In this document: positions 1-6,750 of the stretch, in pieces
How positions within the stretch are numbered: position 1 is the first letter of the stretch
How the letters are laid out: the number at the start of each line of letters is the position of its first letter
Assembly (NCBI GenBank): GCA_009774215.1
Contig: VSNH01000146.1
Span: 1 to 7,738 of the forward strand
DNA length: 7,738 nt
Reading direction: 5' to 3'
Origin: Lachnospiraceae bacterium
Lineage (GTDB): Bacteria; Bacillota; Clostridia; Lachnospirales; Lachnospiraceae
The notes under the pieces: generated by a model
What the model was told of the DNA's origin: nothing
The model's database searches: none
Seen by the model: only the letters and a program-made list of their open reading frames with translations
Program-made: the position numbers and the translations under genes

Positions 1-2
1 TG

Positions 3-62
3 ACCGAAAACAACGCAGTAGAAGGGAATGCTGGCAAGCAAAAAAGGATAGTTAATTGGTAA
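3..62 (+). CDS. Possible C-terminal tail of an upstream gene (partial)
   Basis: Frame 3 is open from the window edge to a TAA at 60-62 and reads as a hydrophilic tail ending in Lys-Arg-Ile-Val-Asn-Trp. Its codon choice looks protein-like. Frame 2 is also open for 17 codons, so this is a guess. No domain can be recognised in about 19 residues. The gene, if real, starts outside the window. Confidence 0.25.
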   Translation, partial: TENNAVEGNAGKQKRIVNW

Positions 63-70
63 ATGGAGCA

Positions 71-120
71 CTAGTCCGCGAACGAGGGAAACCGAAGGCT
101 TTTCGAGTACGCACTGCGGA
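71..120 (+). repeat. Leader motif copy A (CTAG-N8-CGAGGGAAAC...TGCGG)
   Basis: The segment upstream of the beta-CASP gene carries CTAG (71-74), eight bases, CGAGGGAAAC (83-92), a TTTTCGAG run and TGCGG (115-119). The same ordered blocks occur at 2853-2904 before folA, with identical CTAG-to-CGAG spacing and an overall block length differing by three bases. This suggests two diverged copies of one intergenic element. Its role is unknown. No promoter hexamers were recognised in 1-138. Confidence 0.35.
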
Positions 121-138
121 GAGCAGGGGGGGAACTGT

Positions 139-1740
139 ATGGAGCTTATGTTTATCGGGGCAGACCATGAGGTGACAGGGAGCTGCCATTATCTGCGGGT
201 AGGCGATAAGAATATTTTGGTGGACTACGGTATGGAGCAGGGAGCGAATGTGTTTGAGAACTGCGAACTGCCTGTGGAGGAAGCGCTGATAGATTATGTG
301 TTCCTGACCCACGCGCATGTAGACCATTCGGGTCTTCTGCCGCTCTTGTATGCGAGGGGATTCCGCGGTCAGATTTTTGCGACGGCGCCCACCTGCGATC
401 TGTGCAGCATTATGCTGCGTGACTGTGCGCATATCCAGATGCAGGAGGCGGAGTGGAAAAACCGCAAGGCGAAGAGAAGCGCCGAGAATGCGGTGGTGGA
501 GCCGCTCTATTCCATGGAGGACGCGGACGGGGCGATCCGGCGTCTCATTCCCTGCGATTATGACAGTGAAGTGACGGTAAATGAAAATATAAGGATCCGC
601 TTTACGGATATCGGGCATCTGCTCGGTTCTTCCAGCATCGAGGTCTGGGCGACAGAAGGGAATGTGACGAAAAAGCTGGTGTTTTCCGGCGATATCGGAA
701 ACAGTGACCAGCCTCTCATCAAAGACCCGAAAAACACGGCGGAAGCGGATTATGTGGTGATGGAATCCACTTACGGCGACAGGCTGCATTCCACGGAGAA
801 AGTGGACTATGTGGGAGAGTTGACGAAGATTTTGCAGACCACTTTTGATCGTGGCGGCAATGTGGTGATTCCTTCTTTTGCAGTGGGCAGGACGCAGGAG
901 ATGCTCTATTTCCTGCGGCAGATTAAGGATGAGCGGCTGGTAAAAGGTCACGAGAATTTCCCGGTTTATGTGGACAGCCCGCTGGCGGTGGAGGCCACCG
1001 GGATTTTCCATAAAAATGAGGCAAGGTGTTTTGACGAAGAGGCGATGGCTTTGGTCAGAAAGGGGATCAATCCGATTACGTTCCCGGGACTTCGCCTTGC
1101 CATTACAAGCGACGAATCCAAGGCGATCAACTTCGAGCATACGCCGAAGGTTATCATATCCGCTTCCGGGATGTGTGAGGCGGGACGTATCAGGCATCAT
1201 TTGAAACATAATCTGTGGCGGCCGGAGTGTACGATTCTCTTCGTGGGTTATCAGGCTGTTGGGACGCTTGGCAGAATGCTTGTGGAAGGCGCGAAAGAGG
1301 TGAAGCTTTTCGGTGAGCCGATCGAGATCCGTGCCGATATCGCGAAGCTGGTCGGCATGAGCGGTCACGCGGATAAGAACGGGCTTTTACAGTGGGTGGA
1401 CGGCTTTGAAAAGAAGCCGGACAAAGTTTTTGTGGTACACGGCGAGGACGGCGTCTGCAAACTCTTTACGGAGTGCCTGAAGGTGGAGCACGGGCTGGAT
1501 GCCTATGCGCCTTACAGCGGCACCCGCTATGATCTGATCAGCGGTGCGTTTATCCATGAGGCGGAGCCTGTGGCGATCAAGAAGAAAGCGCGCGGCATCT
1601 CCGACGTCTTTGCAAGGCTTTTGGCAAGCGGGCAGAGGCTTATCGCCGTTATACATAAGAACGAGGGAGGCGCAAACAAAGATCTGGCGCGGTTTGCGGA
1701 TCAGATCAATTCGCTTTGCGACAAGTGGGATCGGACATGA
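139..1740 (+). CDS. MBL-fold/beta-CASP metallohydrolase, RNA-processing exonuclease type
   Basis: This is a predicted cytoplasmic zinc-dependent hydrolase of the metallo-beta-lactamase/beta-CASP superfamily (YSH1/CPSF73-like, COG1236 type), whose studied members cut or trim RNA. The MBL motifs are H58-x-H60-x-D62-H63, H160 in a GHLLGSSS stretch, D185 in SGDIG, and H434 in VHGE. The beta-CASP insert lies at about residues 200-390, with E209 in MESTYGD as motif A, the SASGMCEAGR segment (341-350) followed by H353/H354 as motif B, and SGHAD with H410 as motif C. All metal ligands are present, so the enzyme should be active. There is no signal peptide or membrane segment. The ATG is preceded by a G-rich Shine-Dalgarno run at about 126-133. 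The 533-residue length includes roughly 95 residues after the last motif, not assigned to a domain. The actual substrate (RNA or other) cannot be read from sequence. Confidence 0.92.
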   Translation: MELMFIGADHEVTGSCHYLRVGDKNILVDYGMEQGANVFENCELPVEEALIDYVFLTHAHVDHSGLLPLLYARGFRGQIFATAPTCDLCSIMLRDCAHIQMQEAEWKNRKAKRSAENAVVEPLYSMEDADGAIRRLIPCDYDSEVTVNENIRIRFTDIGHLLGSSSIEVWATEGNVTKKLVFSGDIGNSDQPLIKDPKNTAEADYVVMESTYGDRLHSTEKVDYVGELTKILQTTFDRGGNVVIPSFAVGRTQEMLYFLRQIKDERLVKGHENFPVYVDSPLAVEATGIFHKNEARCFDEEAMALVRKGINPITFPGLRLAITSDESKAINFEHTPKVIISASGMCEAGRIRHHLKHNLWRPECTILFVGYQAVGTLGRMLVEGAKEVKLFGEPIEIRADIAKLVGMSGHADKNGLLQWVDGFEKKPDKVFVVHGEDGVCKLFTECLKVEHGLDAYAPYSGTRYDLISGAFIHEAEPVAIKKKARGISDVFARLLASGQRLIAVIHKNEGGANKDLARFADQINSLCDKWDRT

Positions 1741-1768
1741 AGATGCGCTAGTGCATCTAAACATGTCC
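1733..1768 (+). other. Two-tier hairpin overlapping the stop codon of the beta-CASP gene
   Basis: GGACATG (1733-1739) pairs with CATGTCC (1762-1768). Inside it, AGATGC (1741-1746) pairs with GCATCT (1753-1758), plus a G-U pair. The loop contains CTAG. The TGA stop (1738-1740) lies in the 5' arm. There is no T-run after it, so it is not a textbook intrinsic terminator. It could protect the mRNA 3' end or act with the next hairpin. Confidence 0.6.
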
Positions 1769-1770
1769 AG

Positions 1771-1795
1771 AAGAATGCGAAGAGCACGCATTCTT
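1771..1795 (+). other. Second hairpin, perfect 9-bp stem
   Basis: AAGAATGCG (1771-1779) and CGCATTCTT (1787-1795) are perfect inverted repeats around a 7-base loop. CAG before and CTG after can extend the stem across a bulged C. It starts two bases after the previous hairpin. Only TTCCTGA follows, so a U-tract is missing. A 3'-end processing or weak termination signal between the beta-CASP gene and thyA is plausible. Confidence 0.6.
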
Positions 1796-1870
1796 CCTGA
1801 ATGATATACACAGTGAATCATAGAATGCAGGTCTGGGGATCTGATAGAGCAGTTTACATAATGTGAGAAC

Positions 1871-1876
1871 GGGAGA
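1871..1876 (+). promoter_or_regulatory. Ribosome binding site that selects the thyA GTG start
   Basis: GGGAGA lies seven bases before the GTG at 1884. The earlier in-frame GTG at 1863 has no purine-rich site upstream and would add seven atypical residues, so 1884 is preferred. Confidence 0.55.
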
Positions 1877-1883
1877 ACGAAGG

Positions 1884-2732
1884 GTGAGCTACGCAGATCA
1901 CATTTTCATAGAAATGTGTAAGGATATATTAGAGAACGGGACGAGCACGGAAGGGGAGAAGGTGAGGCCCCACTGGGCGGACGGGGAGAGCGCGTATACC
2001 GTGAAGAAATTTGGGGTGGTGAACCGCTACGATCTGTCGGAGGAGTTCCCGATTATGACGCTTCGCAGGACGGCTTTAAAAAGCGCCACGGACGAGATGC
2101 TTTGGATCTGGCAGCAGAAGTCCAACAACATCAACGATTTACACAGCCATATCTGGGACGAGTGGGCGGATGCGGACGGCAGTATCGGCAAGGCATACGG
2201 GTATCAGATGGGCGTGAAGCATCAGTATAAAGAGGGCATGATGGATCAGGTGGATCGGGTGATTTATGATCTGAAAAACAACCCGTTCAGCCGCCGGATT
2301 ATGACGAATCTTTATGTGCATCAGGATCTGCACGAGATGAATCTGTACCCCTGCGCTTACAGCATGACCTTCAATGTAACGCAGAAGAAGGGGCATGAAA
2401 AGCTGACGCTCAACGCGGTTTTGAACCAGCGCTCGCAGGACGTGCTGACGGCAAACAACTGGAATGTGGTGCAGTACGCGGTGCTCGTGCATATGCTGGC
2501 GCAGGTGTGCGGCATGGAGGCGGGAGAACTTGTCCATGTGATCGCGGACGCGCACATTTATGACAGACATATACCTATTATAAGGGAACTGATTGAGAGA
2601 CCCGTTTACGACGCGCCGACATTCCGGCTGAATCCTGAGATTACGGACTTCTATCAGTTTACGCGGGACGACGTGAAGGTGGAGAACTACGTTACGGGCC
2701 CGCAGGTCACGGATATACCTGTGGCGATCTAG
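1884..2732 (+). CDS. thyA: Thymidylate synthase
   Basis: This enzyme methylates dUMP to dTMP using 5,10-methylene-THF as both carbon donor and reductant, releasing dihydrofolate; it acts in the cytosol as a homodimer. Key residues, counted from GTG 1884 (282 aa): the phosphate-binding pair R137-R138, nucleophile C157 in LYPCAY, R183-S184-x-D186, N194, and H224/Y226 in HIYDRH. The C-terminus ends in the conserved PVAI. The residue after the catalytic Cys is Ala rather than the His of E. coli ThyA. With the WIWQ and HIWD segments, this resembles the phage phi3T/B. subtilis ThyA branch. An upstream in-frame GTG at 1863 would give 289 aa but lacks a ribosome site. The stop TAG lies inside the left end of a MITE-like element. 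DHFR, which recycles the product, follows after 279 bases. No convincing promoter was found in 1796-1883; CATAAT at 1857-1862 has no good -35. Confidence 0.96.
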   Translation: MSYADHIFIEMCKDILENGTSTEGEKVRPHWADGESAYTVKKFGVVNRYDLSEEFPIMTLRRTALKSATDEMLWIWQQKSNNINDLHSHIWDEWADADGSIGKAYGYQMGVKHQYKEGMMDQVDRVIYDLKNNPFSRRIMTNLYVHQDLHEMNLYPCAYSMTFNVTQKKGHEKLTLNAVLNQRSQDVLTANNWNVVQYAVLVHMLAQVCGMEAGELVHVIADAHIYDRHIPIIRELIERPVYDAPTFRLNPEITDFYQFTRDDVKVENYVTGPQVTDIPVAI

Positions 2733-2856
2733 GGAAGCGCTGATTAAATCAGCACTTCCTTAGAGCCTCCGGCGGATGCACACGGATTTGCAAAGGAATG
2801 TGCCGCTTCGCGGCGCAAATCCGGTGCGGGAAACGCTTTAATCAGCGTTTCCCTAG
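2729..2856. mobile_element. MITE-like element, 128 bp, with 20-bp terminal inverted repeats
   Basis: The left end, CTAGGGAAGCGCTGATTAAA (2729-2748), is the reverse complement of the right end at 2837-2856 with a single mismatch (G/A at the ninth base). Each end also folds by itself: 2729-2763 as a near-perfect 17-bp hairpin, and GGGAAACGCT/AGCGTTTCCC at the right. A third, long hairpin fills the middle. There is no ORF inside. CTAG at both outer edges could be a 4-bp target duplication (as for IS5-group elements, target YTAR), or the inner TA could be one (as for IS630/mariner types). The thyA stop codon is part of the left boundary. A non-autonomous element mobilised in trans is the favoured reading. 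A REP-like or processing element is the alternative. Confidence 0.6.
2778..2827 (+). repeat. Central long hairpin of the MITE-like element
   Basis: GCAC (2778-2781) plus CGGATTTGC (2783-2791), separated by one bulged A, pair with GCAAATCCG (2815-2823) plus GTGC (2824-2827). A second stem, GCCGC (2802-2806) with GCGGC (2810-2814), closes a three-base TTC loop. This is 13 outer and 5 inner base pairs, stable in RNA and in single-stranded DNA. Confidence 0.7.
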
Positions 2857-3001
2857 CAACTGCGCGAGGGAAACAAAGCATTGTCGCGAATAAAGCGTCT
2901 GCGGTGGGAGCGGCATTTGGTTCCCGGCAGCGTTAACGGGCAAACGTCCGACGAAGGCGGACATAGAGCGCAAAGCGCGGGGGTGCGAGTCTAAGAAAGG
3001 A
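2853..3001 (+). other. Structured GC-rich leader of folA (leader motif copy B)
   Basis: No ORF is supported here. The segment starts with CTAG (2853-2856), eight bases and CGAGGGAAAC (2865-2874), then TGCGG at 2900-2904, as in copy A upstream of the beta-CASP gene. Short inverted repeats follow in series: CGCGA/TCGCG (2863-2867 with 2884-2888), GGGA/TCCC (2906-2909 with 2922-2925), CCCG/CGGG (2923-2926 with 2937-2940), GTCCG/CGGAC (2946-2950 with 2958-2962) and GCGC-AAA-GCGC (2968-2978). It ends at the folA ribosome site. A structured 5' UTR or an intergenic repeat family is likely. It does not match a riboswitch class I can name. Confidence 0.4.
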
Positions 3002-3002
3002 A
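2997..3002 (+). promoter_or_regulatory. Ribosome binding site that selects the folA start
   Basis: AAGGAA abuts the ATG at 3003, too close to serve it. It lies nine bases before the ATG at 3012, which also gives the usual DHFR start Met-Asn-Ala-Ile-Val-Ala-Val. Confidence 0.6.
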
Positions 3003-3011
3003 ATGTACAGT

Positions 3012-3503
3012 ATGAATGCAATCGTAGCCGTTGACAACAACTGGGCGATCGGCTGTAAAAACAGTCTGCTTGTGAGGATCCCGGCAGATCACAAGAATTT
3101 CAGACAGGAAACCACGGGCAAGGTGGTAGTGCTTGGCAGAAAGACGCTGGAGACATTTCCACAGGGGATGCCGCTCCAGAACAGGACGAACATTATTTTG
3201 TCCACGAACCCGGATTATCGGGTGAAAGACGCTGTGGTGGTGCACAGTAAGGAGGAACTGGACGCGGAGCTAAAAAAATACCCCACGGAGGATGTGTATA
3301 TCATCGGCGGGGAGAGCGTTTACCGTATGATGCTCCCGGCGTGTGATGTGGTGCATGTGACGAAGATCGACCACGACTATGAGGCGGACGCGTATTTCCC
3401 GAATCTGGATAACGATGACGCATGGGAAATTACTGCGGAGAGTGAGGAGCAGACGTACTTTGATCTGCCGTATTATTTTGTAAAATATGAAAGAAAGCAA
3501 TAA
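3012..3503 (+). CDS. folA: Dihydrofolate reductase
   Basis: The enzyme reduces dihydrofolate to tetrahydrofolate with NADPH, regenerating the cofactor oxidised by ThyA; it is a cytosolic monomer in most bacteria. From ATG 3012 it is 163 aa, normal for the family. Visible motifs are the N-terminal strand and Met20-loop region ending in NWAIG (10-14), the catalytic acid D26 in IPAD, the NADPH-binding GRKT (42-45) with the following ETFP, R58 with the NIILS strand, and IIGGESVY (97-104), the second cofactor glycine pair. The Trp that precedes the catalytic Asp in E. coli DHFR (W22) is Val21 here, a variant I associate with clostridial DHFRs. An ATG at 3003 would add three residues but lacks proper ribosome-site spacing. 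It lies after thyA, with a mobile-like element and structured leader between, so cotranscription may be attenuated. Confidence 0.95.
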   Translation: MNAIVAVDNNWAIGCKNSLLVRIPADHKNFRQETTGKVVVLGRKTLETFPQGMPLQNRTNIILSTNPDYRVKDAVVVHSKEELDAELKKYPTEDVYIIGGESVYRMMLPACDVVHVTKIDHDYEADAYFPNLDNDDAWEITAESEEQTYFDLPYYFVKYERKQ

Positions 3504-3573
3504 AGAATAATGCGATTGGGGAGTCTGTTAAGGGCGGACGGGAAAAGGCAGCATAAAGGAAGGATGCGCAGGT

Positions 3574-5538
3574 ATGGGGCAGGAGACAAAGAAAACGACG
3601 GCGAAAAAGGGGACGGAGCTTTCCCAGGCAAAGGAAGCATTACAGCAGAAGAGTGTGGAGCTGGAGGCGGCCAGAAGTGCGGTGGAGAAGGCGGAGTATG
3701 CCAGAGATATTTTCCTGGCGAATATGTCCCATGAATTGAGGACGCCGATCAACACGATTCTGGGACTGAATGAACTGATTCTGCGGGAGAGTCAGGAGGA
3801 GGCGGTCAAGGAGTACGCAAGAGATATCAGGCAGGCGGGCAACATTCTGTTGGCGCTGGTCAGCGATATTTTGGATTTCTCCAAACTGGAGGCGGATAAG
3901 ATGGAGCTGACGGAGGGGATCTATGATGTCAGCAGCCTTCTGAATGACTTGATCAACAGCATATCGGTGCAGCTGCGCCGCAAAAAATTGGATCTGGTTC
4001 TGGAGATCGCACAGGATATCCCCTATAAACTGTTTGGCGACGAGATACATATCAGACAGATTATCGGTAATCTCTTGTCGAACGCTGTGCGCTATACGGA
4101 GAAGGGCAGGATTACACTGCATCTGAGCTGGAAGGAGCTGCCGAAGGATTCCATAGAGATTTACGTGATTGTGAAGGATACGGGAATCGGCATCAAGGAC
4201 GAGGATATTCCGAAGCTCTTCAAGGCATTTCAGCGGATGGACTCCACAGTCCGCAGCAAGGACGACAGGACAGGGCTGGGACTTGCCATCACACAGCGTT
4301 TGATTGAGATGATGGGCGGCAGGCTGGAGGTGCAGAGCGTATACGGGAAGGGTTCCGCCTTTTCTTTCAAAATTGTGCAGAAGGTAGTGGACAGAGAGCC
4401 GCTTGGCGATTTTGAGAAGCAGTACAAGGACAGCCTGCGAAGCATCGAGGATTACCACGAAAAGTTTATTGCGCCCATGGGAAGAATCCTGATTGTGGAC
4501 GACAATTCCATGAACCTGGCGGTGGCACAGGGACTTTTGAAGGGCACCAGAATGCAGATCGACGTGGCGGCCAGCGGCGAGGAATGTCTGGAACTGATTA
4601 AGAGAAAGACATATCACCTGATCTGCATGGATCACATGATGCCGGTGATGGACGGCGTCCAGACGCTTCATGCCATCCGTGCGCTGGAGGGAAATCCGTC
4701 CAGAGACATTCCGGTGATTGCCCTGACGGCGAATGCGGTGGCAGGCGCCAGGGAGCTCTATCTGAAAGAGGGATTTCAGGATTACCTGACGAAGCCGATT
4801 GACGCGGATAAGTTTGAAAACATGCTGATCGAGTATCTGCCGAGCAATGTGGTTTACCTGACCAACAACAGGAATATCAGCGATGAGTATGAAGAAACGC
4901 AGGAAGAGGGAGAGTTCGATATCAGGGAGAGCCAGCTTTATCTGATGGGCTTTAACCTGAGAAACGGTCTTCGCTATATGGGCGGTGACAAGGCGCTTTA
5001 CGGCAAGGTGCTTCGCGATTTCCATTCCATTTTGCAGGAGAAGGAGACAGCCCTCAAGGACTTTTTGCAGAAGGGGGATATGCCCGGCTATACGATTATT
5101 GTGCATTCATTGAAAGGAAATGCCAGAAACGTGGGAGCGGATGATCTGGCGGATGAGGCATTTGAGCTGGAGAAGATGGCGAAAGCGGGGCAGCTTGAGG
5201 ATGTGACAGTGCGTTCTCCGATTCTGTTTGGTATGATGAACACCATGAGAAACAGTCTGCGGGTGTATCTGGAAACGGAGGATGCGGGCGAGAAGGCGGA
5301 GCAGACGACGGAGGAGGAGAGCATCGGAAAGATCACGGAGGAAGAGTGGACCAGGGCTTTGCAGGAGCTGGCGGCAAGACTGGATGATTTTGACGGGGAG
5401 AGTGCGGCGGTTAAGATAAGAGAGCTAAAGTGTTATGATCGGCCGGAGTCGGATAAGAAGATGCTCAGGCTCTGCGAAAAGGCGGTTAAGGATTACGCTT
5501 ACGATATTGCCCTTGAGGTGGTCAACGCCGTTCTCTAA
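3574..5538 (+). CDS. Soluble hybrid sensor histidine kinase (HisKA-HATPase-REC-HPt)
   Basis: This is a phosphorelay kinase in one 654-residue chain. Residues about 15-45 form a charged coiled coil. HisKA carries H53 in FLANMSHELRTP. The ATPase domain (about 155-275) has N166/N170 in the N box, D202 in DTGIG and a GLGLA G2 box (234-238). The receiver (about 304-425) has D309/D310, phospho-acceptor D353, T385 and K407. The HPt domain (about 467-555) has H511 in HSLKG. A helical acidic tail of about 95 residues follows, a module I associate with Lachnospiraceae hybrid kinases. All phosphotransfer residues are intact. No transmembrane, PAS, GAF or HAMP region precedes HisKA, so the protein should be cytosolic and its input is unclear. 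No separate response regulator is adjacent. The start ATG follows AAAGGAAGG (3556-3564 region) by about ten bases. The gap to folA is 70 bases with no terminator seen, so readthrough from folA is possible. Confidence 0.95.
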   Translation: MGQETKKTTAKKGTELSQAKEALQQKSVELEAARSAVEKAEYARDIFLANMSHELRTPINTILGLNELILRESQEEAVKEYARDIRQAGNILLALVSDILDFSKLEADKMELTEGIYDVSSLLNDLINSISVQLRRKKLDLVLEIAQDIPYKLFGDEIHIRQIIGNLLSNAVRYTEKGRITLHLSWKELPKDSIEIYVIVKDTGIGIKDEDIPKLFKAFQRMDSTVRSKDDRTGLGLAITQRLIEMMGGRLEVQSVYGKGSAFSFKIVQKVVDREPLGDFEKQYKDSLRSIEDYHEKFIAPMGRILIVDDNSMNLAVAQGLLKGTRMQIDVAASGEECLELIKRKTYHLICMDHMMPVMDGVQTLHAIRALEGNPSRDIPVIALTANAVAGARELYLKEGFQDYLTKPIDADKFENMLIEYLPSNVVYLTNNRNISDEYEETQEEGEFDIRESQLYLMGFNLRNGLRYMGGDKALYGKVLRDFHSILQEKETALKDFLQKGDMPGYTIIVHSLKGNARNVGADDLADEAFELEKMAKAGQLEDVTVRSPILFGMMNTMRNSLRVYLETEDAGEKAEQTTEEESIGKITEEEWTRALQELAARLDDFDGESAAVKIRELKCYDRPESDKKMLRLCEKAVKDYAYDIALEVVNAVL

Positions 5539-5544
5539 ACGGGC

Positions 5545-5572
5545 TTGACTTTTGGGGATAAAGGTATATGAT
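5545..5572 (+). promoter_or_regulatory. Sigma-A type promoter of ilvE
   Basis: TTGACT (5545-5550) and TATGAT (5567-5572) are separated by 16 bases, each one base off consensus. The predicted start near 5579 would give a leader of about 45 bases. The promoter begins six bases after the kinase stop codon, so ilvE is likely its own transcription unit, with possible readthrough from upstream. The leader is too short for a T-box or leucine-type attenuator. Confidence 0.7.
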
Positions 5573-5604
5573 ATAAAAAAGAAACGACAGAGGAACTGAC
5601 TGAG

Positions 5605-5613
5605 GGAGAGGAG
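5605..5613 (+). promoter_or_regulatory. Ribosome binding site that selects the ilvE ATG
   Basis: GGAGAGGAG ends nine bases before ATG 5623. It abuts the in-frame TTG at 5614, which would add Met-Ala-Ile. The ATG gives the usual family start Met-Glu-Lys-(Arg/Lys)-Asn, so it is preferred. Confidence 0.65.
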
Positions 5614-5622
5614 TTGGCTATT

Positions 5623-6648
5623 ATGGAAAAAAGGAATCTGGATTGGGCGAATATCGGTTTCGGCTACCATGAGACGGACAAGCGATTCGTGGCGAATTAC
5701 AAAAACGGCGCATGGGATGACGGCGCGCTTGTGGATGACGCCAACATTGTGATGAATGAGTGTGCGGGCGTTCTGCAGTATGCGCAGACCTGTTTCGAGG
5801 GAATGAAAGCTTACACCACAGAGGACGGACGTATCGTGACTTTTCGTCCTGACCTGAATGCACAGCGAATGGAAGATTCCTGCAAGCGGCTGGAGATGCC
5901 GGTATTTCCGCAGGAGCGTTTCATTCAGGCCGTGACGGATGTGGTGGCTGCGAACGAGGCTTATGTGCCGCCCTACGGTTCCGGCGCAACCCTCTATATC
6001 AGACCTTATATGTTCGGTATCTCTCCGGTGATCGGTGTGAAGCCCGCGGATGAGTACCAGTTCAGAGTGTTTACCACACCGGTGGGTCCTTACTTTAAGG
6101 GCGGCGTGAAGCCGATCACGATCAAGGTGAGCGATTTTGACCGTGCCGCGCCGCATGGAACGGGACATATCAAAGCGGGACTGAATTACGCGATGAGCCT
6201 TCATGCCATCGTGACGGCGCATCAGGAAGGTTACGATGAGAATATGTATCTGGATGCGGGCAGCAGGACGTATGTGGAGGAGACAGGCGGCGCGAATTTC
6301 CTGTTCGTGACAAAGGACAATAAGGTGATTACGCCCAAGTCCGACAGCATTTTACCTTCTATTACCAGACGCTCCCTGATGACGGTGGCGAAGGATTATC
6401 TGGGCCTTGAGGTGGAAGAGCGGCCGATTGCGTTCGAGGAGGTAAAGGACTTTGCGGAGTGCGGTCTGTGCGGTACGGCGGCGGTTATCTCCCCGGTAGG
6501 AAAGATCGTGGATCACGGAAAAGAGATTGCATTTCCCAGCGGCATGACCGAGATGGGACCGATTACCCAGAAGCTGTATGATACGCTGACGGGCATCCAG
6601 ATGGGCAGAATCGAGGCGCCCGAGGGGTGGATTCATGTAATCAAGTAA
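5623..6648 (+). CDS. ilvE: Branched-chain amino acid aminotransferase
   Basis: A fold-type IV PLP enzyme that interconverts Leu, Ile and Val with their 2-oxo acids using glutamate/2-oxoglutarate, the last step of branched-chain amino acid synthesis and the first of degradation. The protein is 341 aa, typical for the family. The PLP lysine is K184 in GHIKAGLNY. E219-E220 in EETGGANF and the CGTAAVISPVG segment (from C283) match the cofactor-binding strands. The upstream YIRPYMFG and TPVGPYFKGG segments are also typical. It is cytosolic, with no signal peptide. It has its own promoter just upstream, and no ilv or leu biosynthetic neighbour is visible. The in-frame TTG at 5614 is a less likely start. 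Confidence 0.96.
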   Translation: MEKRNLDWANIGFGYHETDKRFVANYKNGAWDDGALVDDANIVMNECAGVLQYAQTCFEGMKAYTTEDGRIVTFRPDLNAQRMEDSCKRLEMPVFPQERFIQAVTDVVAANEAYVPPYGSGATLYIRPYMFGISPVIGVKPADEYQFRVFTTPVGPYFKGGVKPITIKVSDFDRAAPHGTGHIKAGLNYAMSLHAIVTAHQEGYDENMYLDAGSRTYVEETGGANFLFVTKDNKVITPKSDSILPSITRRSLMTVAKDYLGLEVEERPIAFEEVKDFAECGLCGTAAVISPVGKIVDHGKEIAFPSGMTEMGPITQKLYDTLTGIQMGRIEAPEGWIHVIK

Positions 6649-6688
6649 GCGGTCAGGTGCAGAGCGGCATTTGCAAGATATGGCATGA

Positions 6689-6715
6689 TGGCAGCACATG
6701 ATGAATCGGCTGCCG
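6689..6715 (+). other. Hairpin downstream of ilvE
   Basis: GGCAGC (6690-6695) pairs with GCTGCC (6709-6714), with a T-G pair outside and a 13-base loop. A short TTTT comes only ten bases later (6727-6730 region). It may add to mRNA 3'-end stability but is weak as a terminator. Confidence 0.35.
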
Positions 6716-6750
6716 TTAGGGAATGATTTTAGGAAACGAATGGGATAAAA

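Noticed and set aside
52..1368. Long minus-strand open frame (438 codons) opposite the beta-CASP gene
   Set aside because: It mirrors the strong coding frame on the + strand, has no recognisable domain, and is His/Arg-rich as expected for an antisense shadow.
2857..3001. THF riboswitch in front of folA
   Set aside because: The context would fit, but I could not find the expected conserved core or pseudoknot. The segment instead resembles the leader of an unrelated gene at 71-119.
3640..5106. Minus-strand open frame of 488 codons opposite the hybrid kinase
   Set aside because: The + frame carries every histidine-kinase motif. The antisense product has no domain and a shadow-like composition.
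5425..6222. Minus-strand frame of 265 codons opposite ilvE
   Set aside because: It overlaps the kinase end and the ilvE promoter and start, has a shadow composition and no family resemblance.
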